From Paenibacillus sp. D2_2 (lineage in GTDB: Bacteria > Bacillota > Bacilli > Paenibacillales > Paenibacillaceae), in the NCBI RefSeq assembly GCF_031199965.1, contig NZ_CP133605.1, positions 3,690,501 through 3,754,500 on the forward strand: 64,000 bases of DNA, read 5' to 3'. Positions 1-9,870 of this stretch are shown here, piece after piece. The stretch's first letter is position 1. Each line of letters opens with the position of its first letter. Position numbers and translations under genes: made by a program. The notes under the pieces are model-generated. The model was not told the DNA's origin and did not search any database. It worked only from the letters and a program-made list of their open reading frames with translations.

Positions 1-542
1 ACGATAACAGGTAAGCTATCCACTTCATAGAACATCATCTTATGTGCCGCATCGAGCACCGAGTCTTCAGGGGACACAGTGACTACCTTGGACTGTCTGG
101 TCATGACCATACTTACAGGCATTGATGCCGCAGCAGGATTTCCTAACGTTACCTTAAGAAAGTCCTTGCGTGACGCAACTCCAGCTAGCTTGCCATCAGC
201 ATCACAGATCATAAGAGTACCTACATCCTGCAAGAACAGAGTCACAACAGCATCTTGAATTGTCGTAGCCTCACGGATAATAATCGGATTACTCTGGATA
301 TCCTTGACCTTGGTCTCCTTCAGTAAATACCCTCCTGATAACCGGGCCACAGCCTTCTTACCGGGGAAATACCCTACCTTCGGTTTCGCATCGATATATT
401 CAAGCATGACTAGAATGGAAAGATCACTTCGAATCGTCGGCCTGCTCAAATTCAGACTTTCCGCTATTAGTTCACCGGTGATCGGAGCCCTTTTCTTCAC
501 GATATCGATTATTTCTAATTGACGAGATGTCAGTTCAATCAC
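1..542 (-). CDS. ccpN: CcpN-like HTH/CBS-domain transcriptional repressor (partial)
   Basis: Partial gene running off the left edge; about 180 N-terminal residues are visible. It starts at a GTG (542-540) five bases after GGAGGG (553-548); no ATG fits better. Residues 1-60 form an HTH_11-type winged helix (VIELTSRQLEIIDIVKKRAP, then NLSRPTIRSDLSIL). They are followed by a CBS pair: one domain starting near KVKDIQSNPIIIREATT and a second near SMVMTRQSKVVTVSPEDSV, which is cut off. This order matches B. subtilis CcpN (YqzB), a repressor of gluconeogenic genes whose CBS domains sense nucleotides. In Bacillus the next gene is the PEP synthase regulator yqfL, which would lie outside the window. 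Other HTH-CBS regulators are possible. Confidence 0.8.
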   Translation of the reverse strand, partial: MIELTSRQLEIIDIVKKRAPITGELIAESLNLSRPTIRSDLSILVMLEYIDAKPKVGYFPGKKAVARLSGGYLLKETKVKDIQSNPIIIREATTIQDAVVTLFLQDVGTLMICDADGKLAGVASRKDFLKVTLGNPAAASMPVSMVMTRQSKVVTVSPEDSVLDAAHKMMFYEVDSLPVI

Positions 543-757
543 AGGTTCCCTCCATTTCCGAATGCTAACTTTACTTAATATGACACCCTTATTGAAGTAT
601 ATATATCCTATATAGTAGCTAATCGGATATGTATTTCTAAGAGATGAGTATATAATACACAATATTAATCGAATAATCAATAAATAGTATGTCATATATA
701 AAATATAGGCTTCTAAATTAACAACTTTAGATCAGGTTGAAAAATTACCCGAAAACA
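543..757. other. AT-rich intergenic region, no gene seen
   Basis: Very AT-rich spacer between the CcpN-like gene, read leftward, and the end of the ribokinase operon. It should hold the promoter of the CcpN-like gene, but several AT-rich hexamers compete and I cannot choose one. No ORF with a ribosome site was seen. Confidence 0.5.
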
Positions 758-790
758 AAAAACCACATGAACTTATCCATGTGGTTTCAT
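756..790 (-). terminator. Rho-independent terminator of the ribokinase operon
   Basis: On the minus strand the stem CCACATGG...CATGTGG is followed by a T-run (plus-strand aaaaaacc at 764-772). It lies about 40 bases past the ribokinase stop and is oriented to end the long minus-strand operon. Confidence 0.8.
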
Positions 791-830
791 ACAATGTACC
801 TGCCAGTCGATTAATTGCAGGCTGATATAA

Positions 831-1766
831 TTATAGACCCTGTATCTGTTCTATAGTCGGCATACCGGCCTGAGCCCCGAAGCGCGTCACAGAGATCGAA
901 GCCGCCTTTACCGCAAAGACAAGTGCTTCATAGAGAGGCATCCCGCTGGCCAGTGAATACCCCAGCGCGGCATTCAGGCAATCTCCGGCCCCCGTTGTAT
1001 CTACAACCTCGATCTTAGGAGCCGGAACCGTCCTCAACCTTCCGCTCTCCATATAAGAAGCTCCTCTACTGCCACGGGTCAAAATGACCTTGTTGTCGAA
1101 TCGCTGTTCCCACTCCGCTAGAAGAGAAGACCAGTCCTCATCCGTGAAATCTTCACTCGCCATAGAGCTACCTTTACAGCTTAATTCCAAAAATTCCGTC
1201 TCATTAGGCGTTATATAATCGCATAACTCAAGTAGTTCCGCCGTCAGTTGTCGGGCTGGTGCCGGGTTCAGAATCGTACGAACGCCGGAAGACTTCGCTA
1301 ATGACAACGCGCGATGTACGGATTCAGTCGGAATTTCAAGCTGAACAAGCAGAAGGTCCGCAGTGCGGATCACTTCTTCTTGTCGTTCCACCATTTCCGG
1401 CTCCATGAATCCATTCGCTCCGCTGACGATCACAATACAATTATCTTCCCCCGTACGCAGAATCGTTGCGGTTCCGGTTGAAGTCCCCTCTATACGATCA
1501 ATGGCCTCCGTATTCACTCCGTACTTATCCAGCACCTTCAGAATATCGTCCCCAAAAGGATCTTCGCCCACGGCGCCAACCATATGTGCACTTGCTCCTA
1601 GCCTTGCGCAGCCTACCGCTTGGTTCGCCCCTTTGCCACCAGGGATATAATGAATCGAGCTTCCTTCTACCGTCTCACCGATCCGCGGAAGCCTTACTGT
1701 AGACACGACCAGATCCATATTCAGGCTGCCTACCACCGCAATTCGCGGATTTTCTGTTTCTTTCAT
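831..1766 (-). CDS. rbsK: Ribokinase (PfkB family)
   Basis: Cytoplasmic PfkB-family sugar kinase of 311 aa, the usual ribokinase length; it would convert D-ribose plus ATP to ribose 5-phosphate. Visible motifs are N-terminal GSLNMDLV (13-20), the substrate-binding GGKGANQAV (43-51), NPAPA (167-171), TPNETE (186-191) and the anion-hole/catalytic DTTGAGD (256-262, base Asp262). These are the ribokinase rather than fructokinase signatures. It is the last gene of the minus-strand operon, 48 bases after the nucleoside hydrolase. That pairing supports ribose salvage: the hydrolase frees ribose from a ribofuranoside and RbsK traps it as the phosphate. Another furanose cannot be excluded. Confidence 0.9.
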   Translation of the reverse strand: MKETENPRIAVVGSLNMDLVVSTVRLPRIGETVEGSSIHYIPGGKGANQAVGCARLGASAHMVGAVGEDPFGDDILKVLDKYGVNTEAIDRIEGTSTGTATILRTGEDNCIVIVSGANGFMEPEMVERQEEVIRTADLLLVQLEIPTESVHRALSLAKSSGVRTILNPAPARQLTAELLELCDYITPNETEFLELSCKGSSMASEDFTDEDWSSLLAEWEQRFDNKVILTRGSRGASYMESGRLRTVPAPKIEVVDTTGAGDCLNAALGYSLASGMPLYEALVFAVKAASISVTRFGAQAGMPTIEQIQGL

Positions 1767-1814
1767 TATCCTTACTCCTTTGATGTTGTTCTCTATATAA
1801 CGCTATAACCACTC

Positions 1815-2750
1815 TTATCCGGCAGTATATGCAGCAATTTTGCGGAACAAATCACGGAACACCTCATCACGACGAATATAGTGAACACAGCGGATAAAAT
1901 GACGGTGCACATTCATGCTCCAACGCATGTCCTCCGACAAATGCGGACTATGTACGATTCCACTCCAGCACCATTCCGGATTGTTGATCCAGGCAATCAC
2001 CGCAATATCCCAAATCACTCGGGAATAAGCAAAATGATCATCAGTACAGCGTTCATAAGTCTCGTACAGATAATCCCCCAGCTCCCCCTGACCCTTAACA
2101 TAATCCCGTAGCTCCGAGAGGGAGGTCTGCAGATGAGTAGCTACTCCCAGGCATGGAACAAGCACGAGCGGTACGCCGCAATCCAGAACAAGCCGAGATG
2201 CATGCAAATCCTGCTGCAGATTGAATTCACGGGTATCCGGCCAATGTAGCGCGTTCCCGCCAAGCCAGACGACTACGATACGCTCGGCAATCCGCGGTTC
2301 CATAGCAAGTGCGGAAGCCACATTTGTGATCGCTCCAATCGCAACCACGTATAGCGGGTCGTTCGGGTCGCTAGCCATCGCACGCGCTATAAGATCATGA
2401 GCCGCCTCGCTGTCTACAGGAACATCTAGGCCAGACATATAGGAAGTTGAGCCCCGAAATACCGGTATGTCCTCCCGGCGCATAATGCGCAGGATTTTGA
2501 GCAGCTCCTGATAGCTCTTCTCCATCCCATCCGCCTGCCCAGTTGACAATTCATTGAAGAAAGGCGCAGCATAGAATGCTTCTACCTCCATCTTATCTCC
2601 CGAGGCAAGCGCATAAGCTACCGCGAATTGGTCATCGATTTCATTATAAGTGTCCGTATCCAGCACCATACGGATTTTACGTCCAGGATGGGCGAGACGC
2701 CGAACCATTTCATCTTCTGGTATTACAGGAAAAGTGATCATCCTCTTCAA
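1815..2750 (-). CDS. Nucleoside hydrolase (IUNH family)
   Basis: Cytoplasmic IUNH-superfamily N-ribohydrolase (311 aa), expected to cleave the glycosidic bond of ribofuranosyl compounds. The Ca-binding N-terminal signature appears as DTDTYNEIDD (31-40), a variant of the common DTDPGxDD found in a Bacillota subgroup. Later motifs are AIGAITNVA (compare GPLTNIA), EFNLQQD (compare EFNxxxD) and WDIAV, supplying the last metal Asp. Substrate-contact loops differ from classical inosine-uridine hydrolases, so the true substrate may be an unusual ribofuranoside. There is no signal peptide. It lies between the 184-aa protein (reading frames overlap by 50 bases, 2750 against 2800 downstream end) and ribokinase. 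Confidence 0.85.
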   Translation of the reverse strand: MKRMITFPVIPEDEMVRRLAHPGRKIRMVLDTDTYNEIDDQFAVAYALASGDKMEVEAFYAAPFFNELSTGQADGMEKSYQELLKILRIMRREDIPVFRGSTSYMSGLDVPVDSEAAHDLIARAMASDPNDPLYVVAIGAITNVASALAMEPRIAERIVVVWLGGNALHWPDTREFNLQQDLHASRLVLDCGVPLVLVPCLGVATHLQTSLSELRDYVKGQGELGDYLYETYERCTDDHFAYSRVIWDIAVIAWINNPEWCWSGIVHSPHLSEDMRWSMNVHRHFIRCVHYIRRDEVFRDLFRKIAAYTAG

Positions 2751-2799
2751 TCCTCCAATTCTGATTCTTTAACCCATTCACTAACATCTACAAAGATCC

Positions 2800-3354
2800 T
2801 TAGTATGCAATTTCATCATACCATGGCAACTCCTTATGCATAGAAGCTCTTCGGCAGAATAAATCCGCCTTATCGAGCACAAACCTGTTCATCAGGCAAA
2901 GGGCCAGCGCGCCCGCATAGGCAGCCGCATGCTCATGAGGCAAGAGCCATATTGCCGCCGGAGACTCCGTCTTTTCAACAGCACTGTTCTCAGTCCGAAG
3001 CAAGGCAATATCCGCCCATTCACAACAATCGCAGGTCATTTCCTGCATTGAATGCTGAACAAAGACAACCCGTGTTCCCCGCTCCTTAGCATAGCTTACC
3101 GCTTTATGCAGCAATGCTTCAGGAACCTGGTCATGCACAAAAAGGATATCGCCCTCGCTAAGGCGGTGATATAGCGATTGCAATCGTCTGATCGTCAGCC
3201 CGCCTTGTTCCCAGGCCTCCTGTATGAACACATGATTGTCCTTCAAGCGACGCCGAACAACCTCACCCGCCAGTCCTATGAAGTTCGCATCCGCCTTCAT
3301 GCGGGCAGCAGCAATCGCTATATCAGCATCATCCAAAATGTAAATTCTCGACAT
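2800..3354 (-). CDS. Unrecognised 184-aa protein in the ribofuranoside operon
   Basis: I do not recognise this protein. It is soluble, without signal peptide or membrane segment. Predicted beta strands such as MSRIYILDDADIAIAAA, GDILFVHDQ and GTRVVFVQHS alternate with helices, suggesting a Rossmann-like alpha/beta fold. A short TCDCCEW cluster (residues about 111-117) with a later Cys could bind metal. Its start codon overlaps the stop of the upstream glycosidase (TAATG), implying translational coupling. Its position between the glycosidase and the nucleoside hydrolase suggests a role on the same substrate. The frame looks intact. Confidence 0.6.
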   Translation of the reverse strand: MSRIYILDDADIAIAAARMKADANFIGLAGEVVRRRLKDNHVFIQEAWEQGGLTIRRLQSLYHRLSEGDILFVHDQVPEALLHKAVSYAKERGTRVVFVQHSMQEMTCDCCEWADIALLRTENSAVEKTESPAAIWLLPHEHAAAYAGALALCLMNRFVLDKADLFCRRASMHKELPWYDEIAY

Positions 3355-4408
3355 TAATCAGCCCTCCCTGTTCTGCCTGGGACTAGCTGTATCTCCGTGT
3401 AGTGAAGGCGGTATGTCCACAAGAAGTTCTGATCTTTCAATTCCGAGACGGTGACGATGATCGGCAGGCAATCCCCATGGCAGTGCCAACCATAGGCATC
3501 CTTGATCAATCCAGCATTATGGTTTCTATAAAATCCGGTATCGCGCTCGTCCACGTTATAGATCGTCGCCCAGCCGCCCTCGTTCCGTTCGAAGTCCTGT
3601 CTCGAAATGACGGAGACTCCTGTGTAAGGCGCTATAAAATCCGGCATACGTGTATGATCGAAGGGAGTTCCTTCACGGGTCATGTAGTAGAGATCATGCT
3701 TGCGGTCCCACACGATCGAAGGGTTGAATACTGGAGCCGTCTTCTCTTTTACAGTCCGGTTCAAGATCCCTCCGGTATGCATCAGCACCGCCTCTCCGAT
3801 GAGAGGAACATCCGCTTCCGACAAATCCATATCCCGCCAGAATGTTCGGCTCTTTCGAGTTTGCCTGACATAATCATGAACCGTCTGGGTATAGATCATT
3901 CTTACCTTGCCTTTCCCATCAAGGGATAGTAAGGAGGCTTGCCCTGCCCCCAATTGAAGATCTCATCTGAGCCTATGATCGGATTCCGATCATACTTGAC
4001 ATAAGGACCCTCGATATTCTTGGCAAAGGCGATGCCGATCTGATTATGATAGCAGTAGTGGATATCACAGCCCAAATAGACCATCACCCAAGAGTAAGTT
4101 TCTCCTTGATAACTATACTCTCCCTTGATCACATCCGGATCACACACATGAATACAGTCCCAGCCCAAACGTGACGGCTCCAGTACGCGGAACTTATCGG
4201 AGAAAATCCATTGTCCGTCTTGCAGCTTGCCTTTTCTGCCATAGATATCGTCAATTACTAGTCCCGGCCAGGTATTGGCGCAATAGAACACAACCATCGT
4301 ATCCTCATCAACCCGGACCGGCGATGGGCAATAATTATAAATTCCATCGTCATCTGGGAACAGTTCCTTGGTCATTTCAGCAGATTGCACTTGGTTACCG
4401 TTAGTCAC
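3354..4408 (-). CDS. Cytoplasmic GH43/GH32-like beta-propeller glycosidase (frameshifted)
   Basis: Five-bladed beta-propeller glycosidase-like protein of about 350 aa without signal peptide. It is a paralogue of the secreted protein at 11867-13297: both share YNYCPSP/YSYAPSV near the start, the HVCDPxVIxGE block, YHNQIGIAFAK/LHNQIGVAFAK, and a RNHNAGL motif near the end. The reading frame breaks at a C-run (3947-3951 on plus). One extra base joins NWG to GAGQASLLSLDGKGK, matching GIGQPSATSIDGKG in the paralogue, so this is almost certainly one gene. It is likely to act on the oligosaccharide or glycoside imported by the adjacent transporter. Family assignment beyond the propeller clan is uncertain. 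Confidence 0.7.
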
Positions 4409-4462
4409 TTGACGTCGCCTCCCTCATCCTCTAGTTCGCCACGAAAATGATTCATTATGAAA

Positions 4463-5333
4463 TTACCCTTTCAATGAACCGACCATAAAACCTGTAACGA
4501 AATATCGCTGCAAGAACGGATAAACTGCGAGAATCGGGACGGTGCTGATCATAATGGCTGCCATGCGGACCGTCTGTATACTGATCTGACGCTGTACCTG
4601 TGGGGAACGTATTGGCTGTTCGAGACCACGTCCGCTTCGCGAATCATTTTCATCAGTAGTAATTGCAGCGGCATGAGTTCCTTCTTGGTCGTAAAGATCA
4701 TAGCGTCGAAGAAAGAGTTCCAGTGACCTACCGCGTTCCAGAGCGCAATTGTGGCCAGAACCGGCAGGGAGAGAGGAATGAACAATTTGAGAAAGATCAG
4801 AAAATCTCCTGCCCGTCCACAGTCGCCGATTCATGAATCTCTTCCGGGATTTCACGAAAGAAAGAATTGAAGATAATCATATTAAACACAGAGAACAATG
4901 TCGGAACGATATACACCCAAAATGAATTGATCAGATGTAGGTTCTTCAGTACCAGGAAATATGGGATCAGTCCACCCCCAAAAAACAAGGTGAACAGGTG
5001 AATCCAGTAATAGGGATTACGCCCGATCAAGTTGCGCCGTGACATTGCATAAGACACCATAGCCGTAAAGAGGACGCTAGTGACCGTGCCTATTACCGTA
5101 CGCATTACGCTTACTGCCAGCCCCGTGTAAAGCCGCTCATCCTTAAGAACAACACTGTAATTAGCCAGACTGAATTCTCTCGTAAAAAGGAATACCCCGC
5201 CGCGCATATAATCATTGCCATCATTAAACGACCCGATCAGTACAAAGTAGATAGGATATAGTGTAATCAGGCAGAAAAGGGCCAAGAAGGTATAATTGAC
5301 AATGTTGAACCAATCCAGTTTTTTTGTAACCAT
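4463..5333 (-). CDS. ABC sugar transporter permease, LplC/YtcP type (two frameshifts)
   Basis: Inner-membrane permease of the CUT1/MalG class, about 290 aa after repair, with six predicted TM segments. It has N-terminal LDWFNIVNYTFLALFCLITL, an EAA-like loop at EIHESATVDGQ, and the family-typical end FLQRYFVTGFMVGSLKG. The frame breaks twice, each time at a homopolymer: the A-run at 4801-4804 and the G-run at 4602-4605 (plus strand). One added base in each restores a continuous LplC sequence. It lies 21 bases after the LplB-type partner. No ATPase gene is present nearby; such systems usually borrow a shared MsmX-type ATPase encoded elsewhere. Confidence 0.85.
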
Positions 5334-5354
5334 TCTGCAAAACGCTCCTTTTCT

Positions 5355-6308
5355 CTAGAATATGCCTCTTCCCGCCACCTTCTTGCTGACCAGATGCCCG
5401 GAGACGAGCAAGATCAGCGCCACAACGGACTTGAACAAGCCGACAGCTGTCGTGTAGGCATAGCGCATTTGCGTGATCCCTATTTTATAGACGAACGTAT
5501 CGATGACTTCGCTGCGCTCCAAATTAAGCGGAGACTGGAAGATCCAAATCTGATCGAAGGAAGAGTTCAACAGATTGCTGACGGAGAGCAGGAAAAAGAC
5601 GATGATCGTTCCCATAATGGATGGGATCGTAATATGCCAGATGCGCCGGAATCTTCCTGCTCCGTCCATCGTTGCCGCTTCGTACAGTGTTGGATCAATC
5701 GAGGTGATCGCCGCTAGGTAAATAATCGAGCCCCAGCCGAGTCCCTTGATCAGGGAGGTGATAATTATCAGCGGCCAGAATGCCGTCGGCTCACTCAATA
5801 GAGATACCGGCTCGCTGATGATTCCAAGCTTCATGAGCAAAGGAACCATTACGCCAGATTCTACCGATAGCATATTGATCACGATCCCACCGAATACAAT
5901 CCACGAGATAAAGTGTGGGAAATACGTGATCGATTGAACAAACTTCTTGAACCTTTTATGCGAAACTTCGCTAATCAGTATTGCAAACAGGATCGGTGCT
6001 GGAAAGTTGATCAGCAGCTGAAGAACATTTAGCCCGACCGTATTGAATAGAACATCTCTGAACTGATAATCATCTATAAATTCTTTAAAGAACTGCAAGC
6101 CCACCCAAGAGGAATCCATAATGCTCTTCATCAGATTGACGGAATAATCCGCATCCTTGAAGGCAATCACGACACCAAACATGGGGGCGTAATTAAATAT
6201 CAGAACAAATACAATGCCGCATAACGCCATCACCTGTATTTGCCATTGGTGAAGCATTCTGTGGATCAAGCCGTGGTGCACGCCGCTCATATCCGCCGGT
6301 TGCTGCAT
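5355..6308 (-). CDS. ABC sugar transporter permease, LplB type
   Basis: Intact 317-aa permease of the LplB/YteP class, with six TM helices and the EAA-loop EAATMDGAGRFRRIWHITIP that docks the ATPase. The protein starts with a short cytoplasmic tail before QIQVMALCGIVFVLIFNYAP. It pairs with the LplC-type permease downstream and with the lipoprotein upstream (82-base gap) to form a substrate importer. Family members carry complex oligosaccharides or other glycosides in Paenibacillus. Confidence 0.9.
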   Translation of the reverse strand: MQQPADMSGVHHGLIHRMLHQWQIQVMALCGIVFVLIFNYAPMFGVVIAFKDADYSVNLMKSIMDSSWVGLQFFKEFIDDYQFRDVLFNTVGLNVLQLLINFPAPILFAILISEVSHKRFKKFVQSITYFPHFISWIVFGGIVINMLSVESGVMVPLLMKLGIISEPVSLLSEPTAFWPLIIITSLIKGLGWGSIIYLAAITSIDPTLYEAATMDGAGRFRRIWHITIPSIMGTIIVFFLLSVSNLLNSSFDQIWIFQSPLNLERSEVIDTFVYKIGITQMRYAYTTAVGLFKSVVALILLVSGHLVSKKVAGRGIF

Positions 6309-6390
6309 GCCATTCTCCTCCTCTGTCGCTTGCGGATGGGTCCACTGCCGCAGTTCAGAAACCTTACTGCGGCATGAGAACCATTCAGTA

Positions 6391-8091
6391 TTACTTTAAA
6401 TAAAGAGGCCAAGACCGCTCGATCCCCAGTGCTTTTTTTCCGTTCTGGAACAATTCGTTATTGTACTCATCTAGCTGCTTACGACCCATCTCATTCATCT
6501 TCTTCAAGGTCTCTTCATAGATACTTCGCGCTTTATCCTCAGATTCCGCCATGATGATGCGCGGCAATTCTCTCCCCCAATACAGGGAAAGTCGATTGCC
6601 GGTTTCCAGCATTTTATCGCGTTCAGGGTGATCGGGATTCGGCTTTCCGGTATAAGCGCTAGTATCATAGCTGTACTCGATCAACGGTTTCTTGATATCT
6701 TCGAGATAAATATCAACCGGTTTCTCCGGTTTCGGGAACAAATCCTTGACAGAATACCAATCCATCAATAGATTAAACCCCATTCCCCATTTCTTCTCAG
6801 AATTATCCCCTTTAGCTAAAGCATCCTCATATTCCTTGGTCCAGGAGATCGTTCCATCGGCATTGTACGTGTACGTCTCCCCTTCCCAACCGAAATGGAC
6901 CATATGCTGCCCTTCTTTACTGCTGAGAAAAGCAAGCAGCTTGGCGATCCGTTCATGAGCCTTTGAATCCTTGCCCACCATCGTAGCCAACCAACCAAAA
7001 CCGCGAATATCCGTCAGTACAGGCGCATCTCCTTGATAATTGCGCAGTGCGAAGGCCTCATACTTGGCATTTTCATCATTGTTGTATAGCGTCCGGTAAG
7101 AATCCGTGAAATCCTGAGGAGCTGTCAAGTTAGCGAACACGCGCCCGCTGGCTATCTTCTCATTGATCTGATCGCGCTTATCCGTAAAATTATCTTTGGA
7201 TATCAGCCCTCTACGGTAAGCATCGTTAAGGAATTTAAGCATTTCCCAATACTGTGGAGTGTAAGTACGGTTAACATAATTCCCAGCCTCGTCCTCATAA
7301 GGGATAGCAAAATACTCTGTTAGCCAGTTCACCGAGCTATTCCCGTTCGATGTAAATTCATAGAGCTGCAAAGGTATAATAGATTTGCCGTCATAGGTCT
7401 TCACTTCATTCTTGACACGTTCCAGTACATTTAGCAATTTGCCGGCACTAGAAATGTCCGGGTTGCCCAGTTGATCATAGATATCGCTGCGCAGCGTAAA
7501 TCCGCTATTGGGCTCAAGCTTCTCACCCGGCTCCATCGCAAACCGGGAATACGCGAAGTTAGGAAGAATATATGTTTTTCCATCCGATTCGCTATACCAA
7601 TTGAATATATCTTCATAAGGTTTGAAATCTGGCGTATATTTCTCGATTAATTCATTCATGGAAATGAGGTATCCGCCCTTGGCCAAGGTTGTCTTGTAAT
7701 CCTGCCAAGCCTCGACCGTGATCAGATCAGGAATTTCCCCTGTTGCGATCATGGCCGACATTTGCTCTGAGCCGTCACCGGCTGGAGTAATGAAGTTGAT
7801 ATTCAATCCGAAGTGATCGCGAATATACTGCGAGAACTTATCCTTGCCGTAATCCCCAGGATACTTCCACCATGACAAATTGACGTACCAGTCCACATTC
7901 ATAATATCGTTCTGATCGTACAGCTTCTCACCATTTGCTGCGGCGCTATCATTACCGGCGCCGTTATTGTTTCCTTTACCAGATGAAGCTGCGTTATGGT
8001 CGCCGCCATTTCCCGAACAAGCGGACAAGATCAGGGTGAGTGCTAACGAAAGAGCCAGCAGCCCGGCAGTCCATTTTCTCCTTGATATCAT
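6391..8091 (-). CDS. ABC transporter substrate-binding lipoprotein (LplA type)
   Basis: Extracellular solute-binding lipoprotein (566 aa) of the large LplA class. It has a signal peptide with lipobox LSAC (lipidated Cys25) followed by a Gly/Asn/Ser-rich linker. The mature part has the type 1 sugar-binding fold, for example NVDWYVNLSWWKYPGDYGKD near the start. It would be anchored on the outer membrane face and deliver the glycoside to the two downstream permeases. The upstream two-component pair is the classic genetic partner of this family, so induction by the extracellular substrate through that kinase is likely. Confidence 0.9.
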   Translation of the reverse strand: MISRRKWTAGLLALSLALTLILSACSGNGGDHNAASSGKGNNNGAGNDSAAANGEKLYDQNDIMNVDWYVNLSWWKYPGDYGKDKFSQYIRDHFGLNINFITPAGDGSEQMSAMIATGEIPDLITVEAWQDYKTTLAKGGYLISMNELIEKYTPDFKPYEDIFNWYSESDGKTYILPNFAYSRFAMEPGEKLEPNSGFTLRSDIYDQLGNPDISSAGKLLNVLERVKNEVKTYDGKSIIPLQLYEFTSNGNSSVNWLTEYFAIPYEDEAGNYVNRTYTPQYWEMLKFLNDAYRRGLISKDNFTDKRDQINEKIASGRVFANLTAPQDFTDSYRTLYNNDENAKYEAFALRNYQGDAPVLTDIRGFGWLATMVGKDSKAHERIAKLLAFLSSKEGQHMVHFGWEGETYTYNADGTISWTKEYEDALAKGDNSEKKWGMGFNLLMDWYSVKDLFPKPEKPVDIYLEDIKKPLIEYSYDTSAYTGKPNPDHPERDKMLETGNRLSLYWGRELPRIIMAESEDKARSIYEETLKKMNEMGRKQLDEYNNELFQNGKKALGIERSWPLYLK

Positions 8092-8187
8092 GTTTTAGCC
8101 CCCTATTTCATTCATGTTGTATCGGCTAGGCCTATGCCTTGATTACATTCTATAAGCGGCTCGCAAACTCTGGCTACTGCAATATCA

Positions 8188-9865
8188 TTACCCTTCATCC
8201 TGTCTTTCGTTTACCTTCAGCCCGTCGCGGTACTCCTGCGGAGTCATCGCCATTGTTTTTTAAAGAATCTGTAGAAATAATGCTCCGATAAAAATCCAAC
8301 CTCACGTGAAACATCGCTGATCCGGTAATTAGGCTTAGTCAACAGTTCCTTGGCCCGGGCCAGTCTCATTTCATTAATCGTCTCCGATAACGGTTTCCCC
8401 GCCTTTTGCTTATATAGTCTTGATAAATAGGAAGGATTGTGTCCGATCGCTATCGCCAGCGTCTTTAATGACATATCTCCCCCTAGATTATTGCTTAAAT
8501 AAGCGTGGATACTCTGCACAACGCGGTTCTCTTCCAGTTCCTCTGCCGGAACATACTGATCGAATACAGTCTTTCCCCATTCCATCAGGCGTGAAGCGAG
8601 CTCTTCCCAATCCTGTCTCACCCATTCGTTCAGTTCCTCCCGCAGAGAAATCGCATACTCTCGTGCGGATTCCGACGACAATTTCTCTGAGTATCCTATC
8701 AGCAGCGAATAAATCGATGTAGCAATTTGAAGTCCCGCAACAGAATGTCCGCCCTGAACGGCATTCGCTCCCGTCTGCAGTAGACTTTCCAGCACCCGGA
8801 AGAATTCTTCTCGATCGCGATGCTCCAGACAATAATCCAAATGCTCGTAATGCTTGAAAATATCCGGTTGAAGAGGATAACACCATGCTTCCACCGCTTC
8901 ACCGTTCTCTCCTTCTTCAAGCAGAAGTTGTTGCTTCTTGACTGCAGAATGCAAACGGCGATTTATCCTCTCGGCACAATCCCCTATTTCCTTCCACTCC
9001 ACCGGCGCATGGCTGATGACCAATGATAAGGGCAATTGAAGCAAATCACGACATGAGGATTGAATGCATTCGAACGTGCCGTAAGTGAAATGCGCCGTCA
9101 TTTGCAGCGTTCCAGAACGCTGCAGCTTCTCCATCCATGGCTCTGCCTTGGACTGAATCAGCCAGACGATCTTACTTCGTTCATAAATGAAGGAGAAATG
9201 CACGGTGGACAGGGACAGGTATTCATCCGCGATATTTTGCACCGCATATAGAAGCAATGACCGATCGTAGTAGCTGAGCTGTTCATTCCAGTCATCAACC
9301 TTGCCGATGACGACGAATAACGGCTTGTCATACTGCAGCGGAATGTCAAGCTCCTTGAACTGCTGCTGCAGGTCAGGAGAAGATCGTCTTCCCCCATGAG
9401 CAGGCCTTCAAAAAATTCCCGCTGTAAAGCCGCCATCGCTTTTTTCACTTGGGTACGGGCTTCCGTCAGCGCTTTCTTCTCTTCCTTCTCACTACGAATC
9501 TTCTCGATGGCCCCATCCACCGCTGCAATGATTACATCATCATCCTCCGTCTTAAGAATATAATTGACCGACCCTTGTCTGATCGCTTCCTGAGCGTAAT
9601 TGAAATTATCGTAACCCGACAGGAATATCACCTTGCAGTAAGGCCAACGGGAGGCAATGATTCGCTGCAACTCCAACCCATTGATGCCAGGCATGCGAAT
9701 ATCGGTAATGACAATATCGTAGGAGGTCGTCATCAGGGCATTCATAGCTTCGGCTGCCGAATAAGCGCCTTGTGTCTCCAGATCCGGACGATTCTCGGCA
9801 TTAAACAGTTCCACAAGCCCATCAACCACGTATTCCTCGTTATCCACAATTAGTAATCTATACAT
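8188..9865 (-). CDS. YesN-type response regulator, REC plus AraC HTH (two frameshifts)
   Basis: Two-component response regulator of about 560 aa after repair. The N-terminal REC domain has VDNEEYV and the phosphoacceptor in DIVITDIRMPGINGLE (Asp near 56). A middle linker domain follows. The C-terminal AraC double HTH has SLKTLAIAIGHNPSYLSRLY and ISDVSREVGFLSEHYFYRFF. The frame breaks at 9374-9375 (GG, plus strand) and at the T-run 8256-8261. Adding one base at the second restores the canonical ending KKTMAMTPQEYRDGLK and moves the stop to 8188. It is encoded 6 bases after its kinase and probably activates the lipoprotein operon just downstream. Confidence 0.85.
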
Positions 9866-9870
9866 GCTGT

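Noticed and set aside
304..522. Plus-strand ORF of 72 aa
   Set aside because: It is antisense to the HTH/CBS gene and lacks a ribosome site.
9158..9865. Programmed frameshifting as explanation for broken genes
   Set aside because: Breaks occur in many unrelated genes, some in Walker A, with no slippery heptamer or downstream structure in common.
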